From NCBI RefSeq assembly GCF_012641435.1, contig NZ_JABAIJ010000009.1:142145-206144 (forward strand): 64,000 nucleotides of DNA, read 5' to 3'. The notes under the pieces are model-generated. The model was not told the origin of the DNA. It saw only the letters and a list, made by a program, of their open reading frames with translations, and searched no databases. Position 1 is the stretch's first letter. Each line of letters opens with the position of its first letter. The DNA comes from Rhizobium sp. P38BS-XIX (GTDB lineage: Bacteria > Pseudomonadota > Alphaproteobacteria > Rhizobiales > Rhizobiaceae). Made by a program: the position numbers and the translations under genes. Of this stretch, positions 43,250-51,435 are shown piece after piece.

Positions 43250-43978
43250 ATGCTCAAGCAAACCTTGTCGATTACACGTAATAATCTGGCGTTTTATGCG
43301 ATGTTTATCGGATGTTCGGCGGGCATCGCGATTTTCGATCAGTATTCCGGCAAGTCCACCACTGGCGGTGTAATTCTCTTTCTAACGTGCTTGCTATCGA
43401 TGAATGTGCAGAATTCTGTCCTGCGAAATCTGAACTTCACGGCAGCGGCGAAAGTCGCGAAGCTTCCAACGGGTGGATACGTGTTCAGAACCCTGGCGCT
43501 GAGTTTGCTCACGCTTTGTCTGATGGCAATTCCTGTGATCTTTCTTGTCGGCGCAAGCAACATTGACAGGGCCTATCTCGGGTTATTGGCGGTGCTGATA
43601 TTCCTAGTGGCACTCACCATCGTCTTCTCCCTTCTCGGAACATGGTTGCCTGCGCGTATACACGGCACCAATGCCGGTATAGGCGATGCTCTGCGAAGAG
43701 GCGTGGCGCGATTTCCCTCGACGGTCCTATTGGTATTTTTGGGCTTAGCCCTTCCGCTTGTTGCCGGAATCATTTTGATGCTCATCGCGAGCACTCTTAG
43801 TGGTACAGATCCACTGGCCTCGGGTCACGTGAACATTCCCCTCGTTGCATCTTCATTGATATCCAACGCCTTACAGGCCCTCGGCTGGACCTACATATCG
43901 GTGTTATTGACACGGCGCTATATGGAGGCCGAACACATTGCTCCTGCGTCTCAAGAGTTGATGAAAGTTTTCACTTGA
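43250..43978 (+). CDS. hypothetical integral membrane protein
   Basis: 242 residues with about six hydrophobic segments (near 15-32, 40-53, 80-102, 108-130, 158-182 and 200-222). No domain is recognised with confidence. A very purine-rich ribosome-binding site (GGGGGGAGGGG) precedes the ATG. Its GC content and codon use are less biased than in kup and the flanking genes, which suggests recent arrival or low expression. It stands alone between the kup terminator and the cell-wall hydrolase gene. Confidence 0.75.
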   Translation: MLKQTLSITRNNLAFYAMFIGCSAGIAIFDQYSGKSTTGGVILFLTCLLSMNVQNSVLRNLNFTAAAKVAKLPTGGYVFRTLALSLLTLCLMAIPVIFLVGASNIDRAYLGLLAVLIFLVALTIVFSLLGTWLPARIHGTNAGIGDALRRGVARFPSTVLLVFLGLALPLVAGIILMLIASTLSGTDPLASGHVNIPLVASSLISNALQALGWTYISVLLTRRYMEAEHIAPASQELMKVFT

Positions 43979-44086
43979 TTGGCGGGCTTCCTTCGGGCGG
44001 TTTGGCTGCTTTAAGACTGCTTGGTTCGTGCAACGGTCATGAATTCGTGGCCACTTCGTCACACTCGTGAATCATCGATCGGACCA

Positions 44087-44109
44087 ATTAACCATCCATC
44101 AAGGTTAAT
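44087..44109. promoter_or_regulatory. paired TTAACC half-sites (CtrA-like) upstream of cell-wall hydrolase
   Basis: ATTAACC (44087-44093) and GGTTAAT (44103-44109) form a perfect inverted pair, 45 bp before the start codon. The left arm extends to TTAACCAT, which is one reported form of the CtrA half-site in Alphaproteobacteria (the full site is TTAA-N7-TTAAC). It may instead be a simple hairpin or another operator. Confidence 0.4.
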
Positions 44110-44153
44110 GGGAGATTATTCCGGCTCATGGTCTCGAGTGCCGTTGGAGTCCG

Positions 44154-45335
44154 GTGTTGTCTCGTTCGCGTAATGTCAGCCGAAAATTGAGGTTTCTGCC
44201 ACAAAACTGGACGTCGCCTGCCGTGTTCGGATTGTGTGCCTGGTTAATCTTCCCATCGCCTGCGGCCTATGGCGATCTTGCCGGCCTTCTCGCCGGCATC
44301 GACAGGGAAGGGGCCAATTGGCGTATGGTGATGACCAATTCGCCGGCCGGCTCCACGCATCAGGCGGAACTCGCCTTCGGTGATACGAAGACGTCGGCTG
44401 CGATCGGCGATGGCGGCCTGACGCTGCCGGATGGGCGCCGCGTTGCCTTCCAGTCGGAAGAAAAGGGCAGTGACCCGCGCTCGGATGAAGATCGCGTCAA
44501 CCGCCAGGAAAAGAAGGGCAGGGTCGTCGCCGTCGCGCCCATGCAGCCGCCCAAGGATTTCTCGGCCGGCTCGGTGTTGCAGCGCCAGAGCATGCTGTTC
44601 AGGCCGAATTCCGCCACCGGCGAACGCACGGCTTTTCTGAAGCCGAAGCTCGGCGGCCGGGAAATCGAGATCGCCACGGCCTTTTATAAGAAGCAGCCGC
44701 CGAAGCCGGATGACGGCGTGCCGGAATACATCGCCAATCTGGTCACCAACCAGCACGCCGATATTTTGGCCGCCGCCTATGCGTCGCCGGCGCCGGATTA
44801 TGCGCGCACGTCGCCATTCGATTCGATCCTGGCCACGGATCAGGATGGCGAAGGGCGCTTCGTGCCGCAGATCGGGCCGAAAGATCATGCCTGGGCTGCC
44901 AACGTCCTGCCGCCCTCCGTATTTTCGTCGGATGAGCAGCAGTGTCTTGCGACCGGCATCTATTTTGAGGCGCGGGGCGAATCCGTCAAAGGACAGGCGG
45001 CCGTCGCCCAGGTCATTCTCAATCGCGTGCGCAATCCCGCCTATCCGAAAACCATTTGCGGCGTCGTTTATCAGAATGACGATTGGCACAATGCCTGCCA
45101 GTTCTCCTTCGCCTGCGACAGCGTGAAAGACCGCGTCAATTCGCCCGAGCATTGGCGGATCGCCCGTCAGGTTGCCATGGCGGTCACCGCCGGCAAGATC
45201 TGGCTGCCCGAAGTCGGATCGGCCACGCACTACCATGCCGTCTATGTCCGCCCGAAGTGGGCGGCGGAGATGGTGAAGGTCGGTCGCATCGGCATGCACA
45301 TCTTCTACCGCACCTATGGCGGCGGCTGGAGCTGA
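44154..45335 (+). CDS. SleB-type cell wall hydrolase
   Basis: 393 residues. There is an N-terminal hydrophobic stretch (about 22-42) consistent with a signal peptide or anchor, a long polar middle, and a C-terminal cell-wall hydrolase (SleB/CwlJ-like) domain at about 260-393. It includes CLATGIYFEARGESVKGQAAVAQVILNRV with the catalytic Glu, CGVVYQND and the NACQFSFACD segment. Such enzymes are lytic amidases/transglycosylases of peptidoglycan. The exact start is open: GTG 44154 or TTG 44157, both near GGAG at 44146. A terminator follows. Confidence 0.88.
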   Translation: MLSRSRNVSRKLRFLPQNWTSPAVFGLCAWLIFPSPAAYGDLAGLLAGIDREGANWRMVMTNSPAGSTHQAELAFGDTKTSAAIGDGGLTLPDGRRVAFQSEEKGSDPRSDEDRVNRQEKKGRVVAVAPMQPPKDFSAGSVLQRQSMLFRPNSATGERTAFLKPKLGGREIEIATAFYKKQPPKPDDGVPEYIANLVTNQHADILAAAYASPAPDYARTSPFDSILATDQDGEGRFVPQIGPKDHAWAANVLPPSVFSSDEQQCLATGIYFEARGESVKGQAAVAQVILNRVRNPAYPKTICGVVYQNDDWHNACQFSFACDSVKDRVNSPEHWRIARQVAMAVTAGKIWLPEVGSATHYHAVYVRPKWAAEMVKVGRIGMHIFYRTYGGGWS

Positions 45336-45507
45336 CGCAGCAGGCGAATTCTGCGGCACCTGACACTGCCTTGGATGGCAAAAAAGCAACAACAAGGCAT
45401 GGGCTGAAGAGGATTCTTCGGCTCAGTTTTCACCCGATATGGCTGCTTCGCTTTAAGCTCATGATTTAATTGGGCTAATTTATGGCTGGACAGATGACGT
45501 CTACGCC
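45336..45507. other. gap between the cell-wall hydrolase and the atp promoter
   Basis: Apart from the terminator at 45400-45430 and the atp promoter that begins at 45508, nothing is seen. The 45430-45500 part is AT-rich. Confidence 0.4.
45400..45430 (+). terminator. rho-independent terminator after the cell-wall hydrolase gene
   Basis: TGGGCTGAAGA and TCTTCGGCTCA pair for 11 bp with two G-U pairs around the loop GGAT, followed by GTTTTC. It lies 64 bp past the stop codon and separates this gene from the atp promoter. Confidence 0.75.
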
Positions 45508-45536
45508 TTGACTATGCTTTTTCCTAAAACTATGTT
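45508..45536 (+). promoter_or_regulatory. vegetative promoter of the F0 ATP synthase operon
   Basis: TTGACT (45508-45513), 17 bases, TATGTT (45531-45536). This is a near-consensus pair, about 105 bp upstream of the atpI start, the only good one in the region. Confidence 0.7.
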
Positions 45537-45639
45537 GCGCGCGACTTCAAAACGGGCCGAAAGGTGGCGAAACCTGCTGTTCGTTCACGCGTTGACCGGG
45601 GTATATGGGTAACGCGCAACGAAAGGGGAGGACATCACC

Positions 45640-45978
45640 ATGACGGATGACCGCGACGAAAGTCTGGAAGAGCGACGAGCGCAGCTGGGTGCCGAACTGG
45701 CAAGCAAGCGCGCTTCGGTGAGAGAGGATGAACGCGGGGAGGTTCGCGCCGAGGAAAGCCGTAAGGGCTACGCTCAGGCGATGAAGCTTTCCAGCGAATT
45801 CATAGCCGCTATCATCGTCGGTGCTGTTCTGGGTTACGTCTTCGATCGTTTTGTCGGTACGGCGCCGTGGGGCATGATAATTTTGCTGCTTCTCGGATTC
45901 TGTGCCGGTGTACTGAATGTGCTGCGCTCTGCGGGCAAGGTGGCGACACCGGTTCTTGATGAGCGTCGGCCAAAGTAA
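45640..45978 (+). CDS. atpI: F0F1 ATP synthase assembly subunit AtpI
   Basis: 112 residues. The N-terminal half is charged and helical (ERRAQLGAELASKRASVREDERGE). Two membrane helices follow at about 53-70 and 77-95 (FIAAIIVGAVLGYVFDRFVG, WGMIILLLLGFCAGVLNVLR). AtpI helps assemble the c-ring and is the usual first gene of the alphaproteobacterial F0 operon. GGGGAGG precedes the ATG. Confidence 0.9.
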   Translation: MTDDRDESLEERRAQLGAELASKRASVREDERGEVRAEESRKGYAQAMKLSSEFIAAIIVGAVLGYVFDRFVGTAPWGMIILLLLGFCAGVLNVLRSAGKVATPVLDERRPK

Positions 45979-46063
45979 GAAATGAGCGGAAGCGGCGTTA
46001 AGGCGCTGTTTCCAGATGAGAGGCATCCGCTCGCCCGAGCGGAAAAATGAAAGAGAACCAGCG

Positions 46064-46816
46064 GTGGCAAACGGTCCTACCCATCAGTTCCTGATCTTCA
46101 AGATTATCCCGATCGATATCGGCGGAATTGATTTTTCGTTCACCAATGCTTCCCTGTTCATGGTTGCTTCCGCAGTGCTGTCTGCCGGCTTCCTTTATCT
46201 AGCCGCCGCACCGCGTAGCGTCGTTCCCGGGCGCGCCCAGTCTGTCGCCGAGATGTCCTACGAGTTCATCGCGTCGATGCTGAAAGAGGGCGCGGGAACG
46301 AAGGGAATGAAATTCTTCCCGCTGGTCTTTTCGCTCTTCATGTTCGTGCTGACGGCAAACCTGCTCGGCATGGTTCCATACTTCTTCACCGTCACCAGCC
46401 AGATCATCGTCACCTTCGCTCTGGCGCTGCTGGTTATCCTGACGGTCATTCTCTACGGTTTCATCAAGCACGGCTTTGGCTTCCTCAAGTTGTTCGTGCC
46501 ACATGGTGTTCCCGGTATTCTGCTGCCGCTGGTGGTGGTGATTGAAATCATCTCCTTCCTGTCCCGGCCGATTTCGCTTTCCGTTCGTCTCTTCGCCAAC
46601 ATGCTGGCTGGTCATATCACGTTGAAGGTGTTCGCAGGCTTCGTTGCCTCGCTCGGAGCCCTCGGCGCGCTTGGCATCGGTGGTGCTATTCTTCCCCTCA
46701 TTATGACCGTCGCCCTCACCGGTCTCGAGTTCCTAGTCGCCTTCCTCCAGGCTTACGTCTTTGCGGTACTGACTTGCATGTACCTCAACGACGCAGTCCA
46801 TCCGGGTGGCCACTAA
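46064..46816 (+). CDS. atpB: F0F1 ATP synthase subunit a
   Basis: Proton half-channel subunit, 250 residues from the GTG at 46064 (MANGPTHQFLIFK), the start that matches the family; an ATG at 46016 would add 16 residues. About six helices are present. The essential Arg that faces the c-ring is in SLSVRLFANMLAGH, and the Glu/Gln-bearing last helix is FLVAFLQAYVFAVLTCMYLNDA. It is followed by atpE. Confidence 0.96.
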   Translation: MANGPTHQFLIFKIIPIDIGGIDFSFTNASLFMVASAVLSAGFLYLAAAPRSVVPGRAQSVAEMSYEFIASMLKEGAGTKGMKFFPLVFSLFMFVLTANLLGMVPYFFTVTSQIIVTFALALLVILTVILYGFIKHGFGFLKLFVPHGVPGILLPLVVVIEIISFLSRPISLSVRLFANMLAGHITLKVFAGFVASLGALGALGIGGAILPLIMTVALTGLEFLVAFLQAYVFAVLTCMYLNDAVHPGGH

Positions 46817-46882
46817 GGATAAAGACATTGGCGTCTAAGGGCGTCAGTTATTCACCGCACAACCATTTCAAAGGAGTTCAAC

Positions 46883-47110
46883 ATGGACGCGGAAGCAGCA
46901 AAGTTCATCGGCGCAGGTTTGGCTTGCTTTGGTATGGCCGGCACGGCTCTTGGCCTCGGCAATATCTTCGGCAGCTACCTGTCCGGCGCACTGCGCAATC
47001 CGTCTGCCGCTGACAGCCAGTTCGGCCGTCTGGTATTCGGCTTCGCCGTTACGGAAGCTCTGGGCATCTTCTCGCTGCTCATCGCTCTCCTCCTGCTCTT
47101 CGCCGTCTGA
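46883..47110 (+). CDS. atpE: F0F1 ATP synthase subunit c
   Basis: 75-residue hairpin of two helices forming the proton-driven rotor ring. The first helix is Gly/Ala-rich (GLACFGMAGTALGLGNIFG), the polar loop is RNPSA, and the second helix carries the proton-binding Glu in AVTEALGIF. AAAGGAG precedes the ATG. Confidence 0.97.
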   Translation: MDAEAAKFIGAGLACFGMAGTALGLGNIFGSYLSGALRNPSAADSQFGRLVFGFAVTEALGIFSLLIALLLLFAV

Positions 47111-47188
47111 TATCAGCGGCGTCATAGATCACGGTTCGCGGGTAGCGAGCCGTGATTCTTTGTATTTGCAGACCACCTGGAGGTGAGC

Positions 47189-47782
47189 ATGTTTGTGACC
47201 CCGGCATACGCTGACGAAGCACCGCCGGCCGCCGGCGAGGTGCATACGGAAACGGGTGCGCCGAGTGAAGGCCATCACGGCGGCGTATTCCCGCCGTTTG
47301 ACCATACGACGTATCCGTCACAGCTGCTTTGGCTGGTGATCACCTTCGTTATCTTCTATCTGGCCATGCAGAAGATGGTCATTCCGCGCGTTGGCAAGAT
47401 CCTGGAGAGCCGGCATGACCGTATCGCCCAGGATATCGAAGAAGCCTCGCGTCTGAAGGCCGAAGCCGACGCTGCCGTTGCAACTTACGAAAGCGAATTG
47501 GCCGCTGCGCGCGCCAAGGCGAATTCGATCGGTGCGACCGCTCGCGATGCTGCCAAGGCGAAGGCTGAAGAAGATCGCAAGGCGATCGAAGCAAGCCTTT
47601 CCGAAAAGCTGAAGGCTGCCGAGGCTCGCATTGGCGAGATCAAGGCAAAGGCATTCGGTGATGTCGGCGCAATCGCGGAAGAAACGGCGTCAGCCGTTGT
47701 AGAGCAGCTCGTCGGCAACGTCGCCGGCAAGGCTGATGTCGCCTCGGCCGTTGCTGCAGCATCCGCGAAGCAGGAGGGTTGA
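47189..47782 (+). CDS. atpF': F0F1 ATP synthase subunit b'
   Basis: 197-residue second peripheral-stalk subunit (also named AtpG in rhizobia). An unusual N-terminal segment precedes the single membrane helix (about 45-65, LLWLVITFVIFYLAMQKMV). A long alanine- and charge-rich coiled helix continues to the end. The ATG at 47189 is preceded by GGAGG. It pairs with the b subunit encoded next. Confidence 0.92.
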   Translation: MFVTPAYADEAPPAAGEVHTETGAPSEGHHGGVFPPFDHTTYPSQLLWLVITFVIFYLAMQKMVIPRVGKILESRHDRIAQDIEEASRLKAEADAAVATYESELAAARAKANSIGATARDAAKAKAEEDRKAIEASLSEKLKAAEARIGEIKAKAFGDVGAIAEETASAVVEQLVGNVAGKADVASAVAAASAKQEG

Positions 47783-47785
47783 TCC

Positions 47786-48277
47786 ATGACATTTGCTCTT
47801 GATGAAACTTTCTTCGCTTTTGTCGGCCTTATCCTTTTCCTGGCTCTGATCGTCTATCTGAAGGTCCCGGGAATGATGGCGAAGTCGCTTGACGACCGTG
47901 CCGATCAGATCCGTAACGAGCTGGCGGAAGCCAAGCGTCTGCGTGAAGAAGCACAGCACCTGCTGGCTGAATATCAGCGCAAGCGGAAGGAAGCCGAAGC
48001 GGACGCAGCCAACATTGTTGCTGCTGCCGAGCGTGAAGCTGAAATGCTGACGGCGGAAGCCCGCAAGAAGACCGAGGAATTCGTCGCCAACCGTACGGCG
48101 CTTTCCGAGCAGAAGATCAAGCAGGCCGAAGCCGATGCGATGAAGGCGGTTCGTTCCGCTGCCGTTGACCTGGCGATCGCTGCCGCTGAAACCGTGCTTG
48201 CGAACAAGGCTGGCGGAGCCGTTCAATCCGGTCTCTTCAACGACGCTGTCAATGAAGTGAAGACCCGGCTGAATTGA
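47786..48277 (+). CDS. atpF: F0F1 ATP synthase subunit b
   Basis: 163-residue peripheral-stalk subunit. The N-terminal membrane helix (about 8-26, FFAFVGLILFLALIVYLKV) is followed by a long amphipathic Ala/Glu/Lys-rich coiled coil that links F0 to F1. It starts 3 nt after atpF' and is followed by a terminator. The F1 genes are elsewhere, as usual in this group. Confidence 0.95.
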   Translation: MTFALDETFFAFVGLILFLALIVYLKVPGMMAKSLDDRADQIRNELAEAKRLREEAQHLLAEYQRKRKEAEADAANIVAAAEREAEMLTAEARKKTEEFVANRTALSEQKIKQAEADAMKAVRSAAVDLAIAAAETVLANKAGGAVQSGLFNDAVNEVKTRLN

Positions 48278-48306
48278 GCTTGAGACATTCAATTTGGATG
48301 TTTAGA

Positions 48307-48330
48307 GACCCCGCTTCGGCGGGGTTTTTT
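48307..48330 (+). terminator. rho-independent terminator of the atp operon
   Basis: GACCCCGC and GCGGGGTT pair around a short TTCG-type loop and are followed by TTTTTTG. It lies 30 bp after the atpF stop. Confidence 0.9.
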
Positions 48331-48377
48331 GTTGCGAGCACACCTCGGGCATTTGACGGAGGCCGGCTTTCGCGCCT

Positions 48378-48481
48378 AGAGCAATTCCAGGAAAAGTGCG
48401 CAGCGGTTTTCCGTTCGGAATTGCGGGAAAACAAAGAGATAGAGCGGTTCGGGGATTCCGTGAAAAACTGAACCGCTCTAG
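48378..48481. repeat. RIME-like intergenic palindromic repeat, copy B
   Basis: A near-identical copy of the element at 17978-18082 in the same orientation (AGAGCAATTCC start). It includes the 10-bp inverted pair AGAGCGGTTC (48441-48450) and GAACCGCTCT (48470-48479). Differences are a few substitutions and one base of length. It lies between the atp terminator and the phosphotransferase gene. Confidence 0.82.
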
Positions 48482-48519
48482 CTCTTCCAGACGGGTAAAA
48501 AGGCGGATGGAGGCAGACA

Positions 48520-49272
48520 ATGGACGAAACGCCGTTTCGGCGGGGTGACACGATCCTGCGGCCCGTTCGGCCGTGGACGAAGAGTGTTCATGCCCTGTTG
48601 GGCTCACTGAGGCGTCATGGTTTCCAGGCCGCGCCAATCCCTATGGGATGCGATGAGGTCTGGGAGACGGTGAGCTATCTGCCGGGAACGACAGGCGATA
48701 TCGACAGCAATGACGCCATGGGCTCCGAAGCGATCCTGAAATCGGCGGCGGCGCTGCTTCGTCGTTATCACGATTTTTCCGCTCTCTGCTTGCCGGATCT
48801 TTCCAGCGTCGGTCCTTGGCAACTGCCGGGGAGGGAGCCTCGGGAGATCGTCTGTCACGGCGACTTTGCACCGTATAACGTCGTTCTGAACGGCGATGAG
48901 GTCACAGGCATCATCGATTTCGAAGCGGCGCATCCCGGCCCGCGCAGCTGGGATTTGGCCTATGCCATCTATCGCTGGGCACCACTGTCCTCGCAAATCT
49001 CAGTTGAAGGGCTGGACAAGTTTGATGCTCAGATCGGCCGCGCCCGGATTTTCGCCGATTCCTACGAAATGGCAGTTGACGCCCGCAACGCTCTACCGAC
49101 AGCCATTATCGCCAGGTTGAAGGCCCTGCTTGACTTCATGGAGCATGAGGCGGCGTGTGGTGTGGAGAAATATCGCCTGAATATCGAGCAAGGACACGAT
49201 CGCGTCTATCGTCTCGATATTGATTATATCTCGGCCTTTTCGGCAGAAATTGCCCAAGGACTGAGCCAATAA
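48520..49272 (+). CDS. APH-type phosphotransferase family protein
   Basis: 250 residues with the C-terminal lobe of the aminoglycoside/choline kinase-like fold. Catalytic loop: VCHGDFAPYNVVLNG (the HGDxxxxN Asp and Asn). Mg-binding Asp: GIIDFEAAHPGPRSWDLAYAIYRW. The N-terminal lobe is short, with no clear ATP-binding glycine loop. The family phosphorylates small hydroxylated substrates including antibiotics, so resistance cannot be inferred. GGAGG precedes the ATG. It is convergent with rnhB. Confidence 0.85.
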   Translation: MDETPFRRGDTILRPVRPWTKSVHALLGSLRRHGFQAAPIPMGCDEVWETVSYLPGTTGDIDSNDAMGSEAILKSAAALLRRYHDFSALCLPDLSSVGPWQLPGREPREIVCHGDFAPYNVVLNGDEVTGIIDFEAAHPGPRSWDLAYAIYRWAPLSSQISVEGLDKFDAQIGRARIFADSYEMAVDARNALPTAIIARLKALLDFMEHEAACGVEKYRLNIEQGHDRVYRLDIDYISAFSAEIAQGLSQ

Positions 49273-49293
49273 TCCGCGCTGCGGGAGTCCATG

Positions 49294-49953
49294 TTAGACG
49301 GCTTCCTTTTTCAACGGCCTGAAGCTCATGCGATGCAGGGAGCAAGGTCCATGCTCCTCGATGCCGGCACGGTGCTGGCGCGTGCCGTAGCCGGCATGCG
49401 AATCAAATCCATAAGCGGGAAAGACGACACCGGCGCGCACCATCATGCGGTCGCGTGTCACCTTGGCGACGATGGAAGCGGCGGCGATCGAGAAGGAGCG
49501 TGCGTCGCCCTTCACCACGGCCTTCCCCGGACAGGCAAGGCCAGCAGGCACATCCAGGCCATCTGTGAGCACAAAGCTTGCCGGCATGGCCAGGCCGCAG
49601 ATGGCCCGGCGCATCGCGTCGAGGCTCGCCTTGCGGATATCCGTCGTGTCGATGCGGGAGGAACTCGAGGAGGCGATGGACACAGTTGCCGTCGCCAGGA
49701 TCTCGACAAACAGCGCCTCGCGTCGCGCTGCCGTCAGCTGCTTGGAATCGTTCAGACCCTGCGGAATGCGATCGGGATCGAGGATGACGGCTGCGGCCAC
49801 GACCGGTCCCGCCAACGGCCCACGGCCGACTTCGTCAGCGCCGGCAACCGGCCAATGTCCGGCACGGCGGGCCATCAGCTCCAGCTCGAAGCTCGGAACG
49901 ATCGGTGCTTCGTCGAAAAGCATGGGAGAATCGGGTGATGTGCTGCGTGGCAT
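49294..49953 (-). CDS. rnhB: ribonuclease HII
   Basis: Removes ribonucleotides from DNA-RNA hybrids. About 219 residues from the ATG at 49953; another ATG at 49923 is possible. The type 2 RNase H fold has GADEVGRGPLAGPVVAAAVIL (first catalytic Asp and Glu), LNDSKQLTAARRE, FVLTDGLDVP (Asp) and the late KVTRDRMM (Asp). It lies in the same direction as the radical SAM gene upstream. Confidence 0.94.
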   Translation of the reverse strand: MPRSTSPDSPMLFDEAPIVPSFELELMARRAGHWPVAGADEVGRGPLAGPVVAAAVILDPDRIPQGLNDSKQLTAARREALFVEILATATVSIASSSSSRIDTTDIRKASLDAMRRAICGLAMPASFVLTDGLDVPAGLACPGKAVVKGDARSFSIAAASIVAKVTRDRMMVRAGVVFPAYGFDSHAGYGTRQHRAGIEEHGPCSLHRMSFRPLKKEAV

Positions 49954-50070
49954 GCGGCGAAGCTCGCACACCACCCGATCTCCTGCAAGCCCCCGGTGGA
50001 TCAGGGCGGCGAACCTGAGGGGCTTATCCAGCGGGTAAGGGAAAACCCGCAAGGAAGGCTTGATGAAAAA

Positions 50071-51228
50071 TCAGAGCAGTGAGAGCTGGACGCCGCTGCC
50101 ATCCGGCGGCACGAACAGATCGTCGCGCAAGGCAATATTGCGCCGGGTGAGCTCGAGCCGCCGTGTCGCCATCTCGAAGCGGCGGCTGATCTGCCAAGCA
50201 TAGGGCCCGGCACCCTTCATGCGCTTGCCGAACTCCGCATCGTAATCCTTGCCGCCGCGCATCGAGCGGATCAGCGACATGACGTGTCGATAGCGATCCG
50301 GATAGTGCTGAAGCAGCCAGTCGCGAAATAGCGGGCTCACCTCCAGCGGCAGCCGCAGGATGACATAGCTTGCCTCCTGTGCGCCGGCTGCCTTGCCGGC
50401 GTCGAGAATGCGCTCGATCTCATGATCGTTGAGGGCAGGGATGATCGGCGCCACCATGATCGCGGTGCGGATGCCGGCCTCGCTGAGCGCCTGGATCGCT
50501 TCGAGCCGGCGCGGCGGCGTCGCGGCCCGTGGTTCCATGGTCCGCGCGAGCTTCCGGTCCAGCGTCGTCACGGACAAACCCACCCGCACCAGGTTCTTGG
50601 CGGCCATCTCCTTGAGGATATCGATATCGCGAATGATCAGCGCCGATTTAGTGACGATCGCGACCGGATGGTTGGCTTTGTTCAACACTTCCAGGATCTG
50701 GCGCATGATGCGCCATTCCTTCTCGATCGGCTGATAAGGGTCCGTGTTGGTGCCGATTGCAATGACGCGTGGTTTGTAACCGGGCTTTGCCAGTTCGCGC
50801 TCCAGCAGCTTGGCGGCATCCGGCTTGGCGAACAGCTTTGATTCGAAATCCAGCCCGGCCGACAGGCCCATATAGGCATGCGTCGGTCGCGCGAAGCAAT
50901 AGATGCAGCCATGCTCACAGCCGCGATAAGGATTGATCGACCGGTCGAAGGGAATATCGGGAGATTCGTTACGCGTGATTGCCGTGCGCGGCTTCTCCAC
51001 CTGCACCTCGGTCTTGAAGGGCGGAAGCTCCTCCCAGCTTTGCCAACCGTCATCGAAGGCCTCCCGCTGTTGCGGCTCGAACCGGCCGCTGGGGTTCAAT
51101 CCGGCACCCCGTCCACGGCGGCGCTCGACATCGATCCGAAGCGCAGAATCGGCGATCATAGCATTGGCAACATCTGCCGTATTGGCAGGCGCGAAAGCGG
51201 CCTGCCCTGCAAGGGACTGCTCGTTCAT
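50071..51228 (-). CDS. SPL/PA0069-type radical SAM protein
   Basis: About 385 residues from the ATG at 51228; an in-frame ATG at 51255 adds nine residues. The radical SAM 4Fe-4S motif is CEHGCIYC (Cys104, Cys108, Cys111) after INPYRG. The domain continues with GTNTDPYQPIE, TKSALIIRDIDIL and VGLSVTTLDRKLARTMEPRAATP, matching the family that includes PA0069 and Rv2578c and is related to spore photoproduct lyase. The function is not established. A LexA-type box about 72 bp upstream suggests induction by DNA damage, which fits a DNA-repair role. Confidence 0.9.
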   Translation of the reverse strand: MNEQSLAGQAAFAPANTADVANAMIADSALRIDVERRRGRGAGLNPSGRFEPQQREAFDDGWQSWEELPPFKTEVQVEKPRTAITRNESPDIPFDRSINPYRGCEHGCIYCFARPTHAYMGLSAGLDFESKLFAKPDAAKLLERELAKPGYKPRVIAIGTNTDPYQPIEKEWRIMRQILEVLNKANHPVAIVTKSALIIRDIDILKEMAAKNLVRVGLSVTTLDRKLARTMEPRAATPPRRLEAIQALSEAGIRTAIMVAPIIPALNDHEIERILDAGKAAGAQEASYVILRLPLEVSPLFRDWLLQHYPDRYRHVMSLIRSMRGGKDYDAEFGKRMKGAGPYAWQISRRFEMATRRLELTRRNIALRDDLFVPPDGSGVQLSLL

Positions 51229-51299
51229 CGGTAGCTCCAGGGCGGCCCATGCCATTGCATGCCGCGTCTAAGATGATTAAATTCCTATCCGATGGATGA

Positions 51300-51314
51300 G
51301 AACATTGCAAGAAC
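51300..51314 (-). promoter_or_regulatory. LexA (SOS) box upstream of the radical SAM gene
   Basis: Plus strand GAAC-ATTGCAA-GAAC, which on the gene's strand is GTTC-TTGCAAT-GTTC. This is an exact match to the alphaproteobacterial LexA site GTTC-N7-GTTC, about 72 bp upstream of the start codon. Confidence 0.75.
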
Positions 51315-51435
51315 AAAAATGCAAAGTTCCACCGTTTCCATGAGCCGGTTTGTGATAGTCAGCCGTGCCGGTGAAACATCCGAGCTTTGCGGTTAGGCGC
51401 TGGCAATAAATTGTGCGCCGCTCTATAAATGGGCA

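Noticed and set aside
48520..49272. Aminoglycoside resistance gene
   Set aside because: Only the general phosphotransferase fold is visible; the N-lobe is short and nothing points to an antibiotic substrate.
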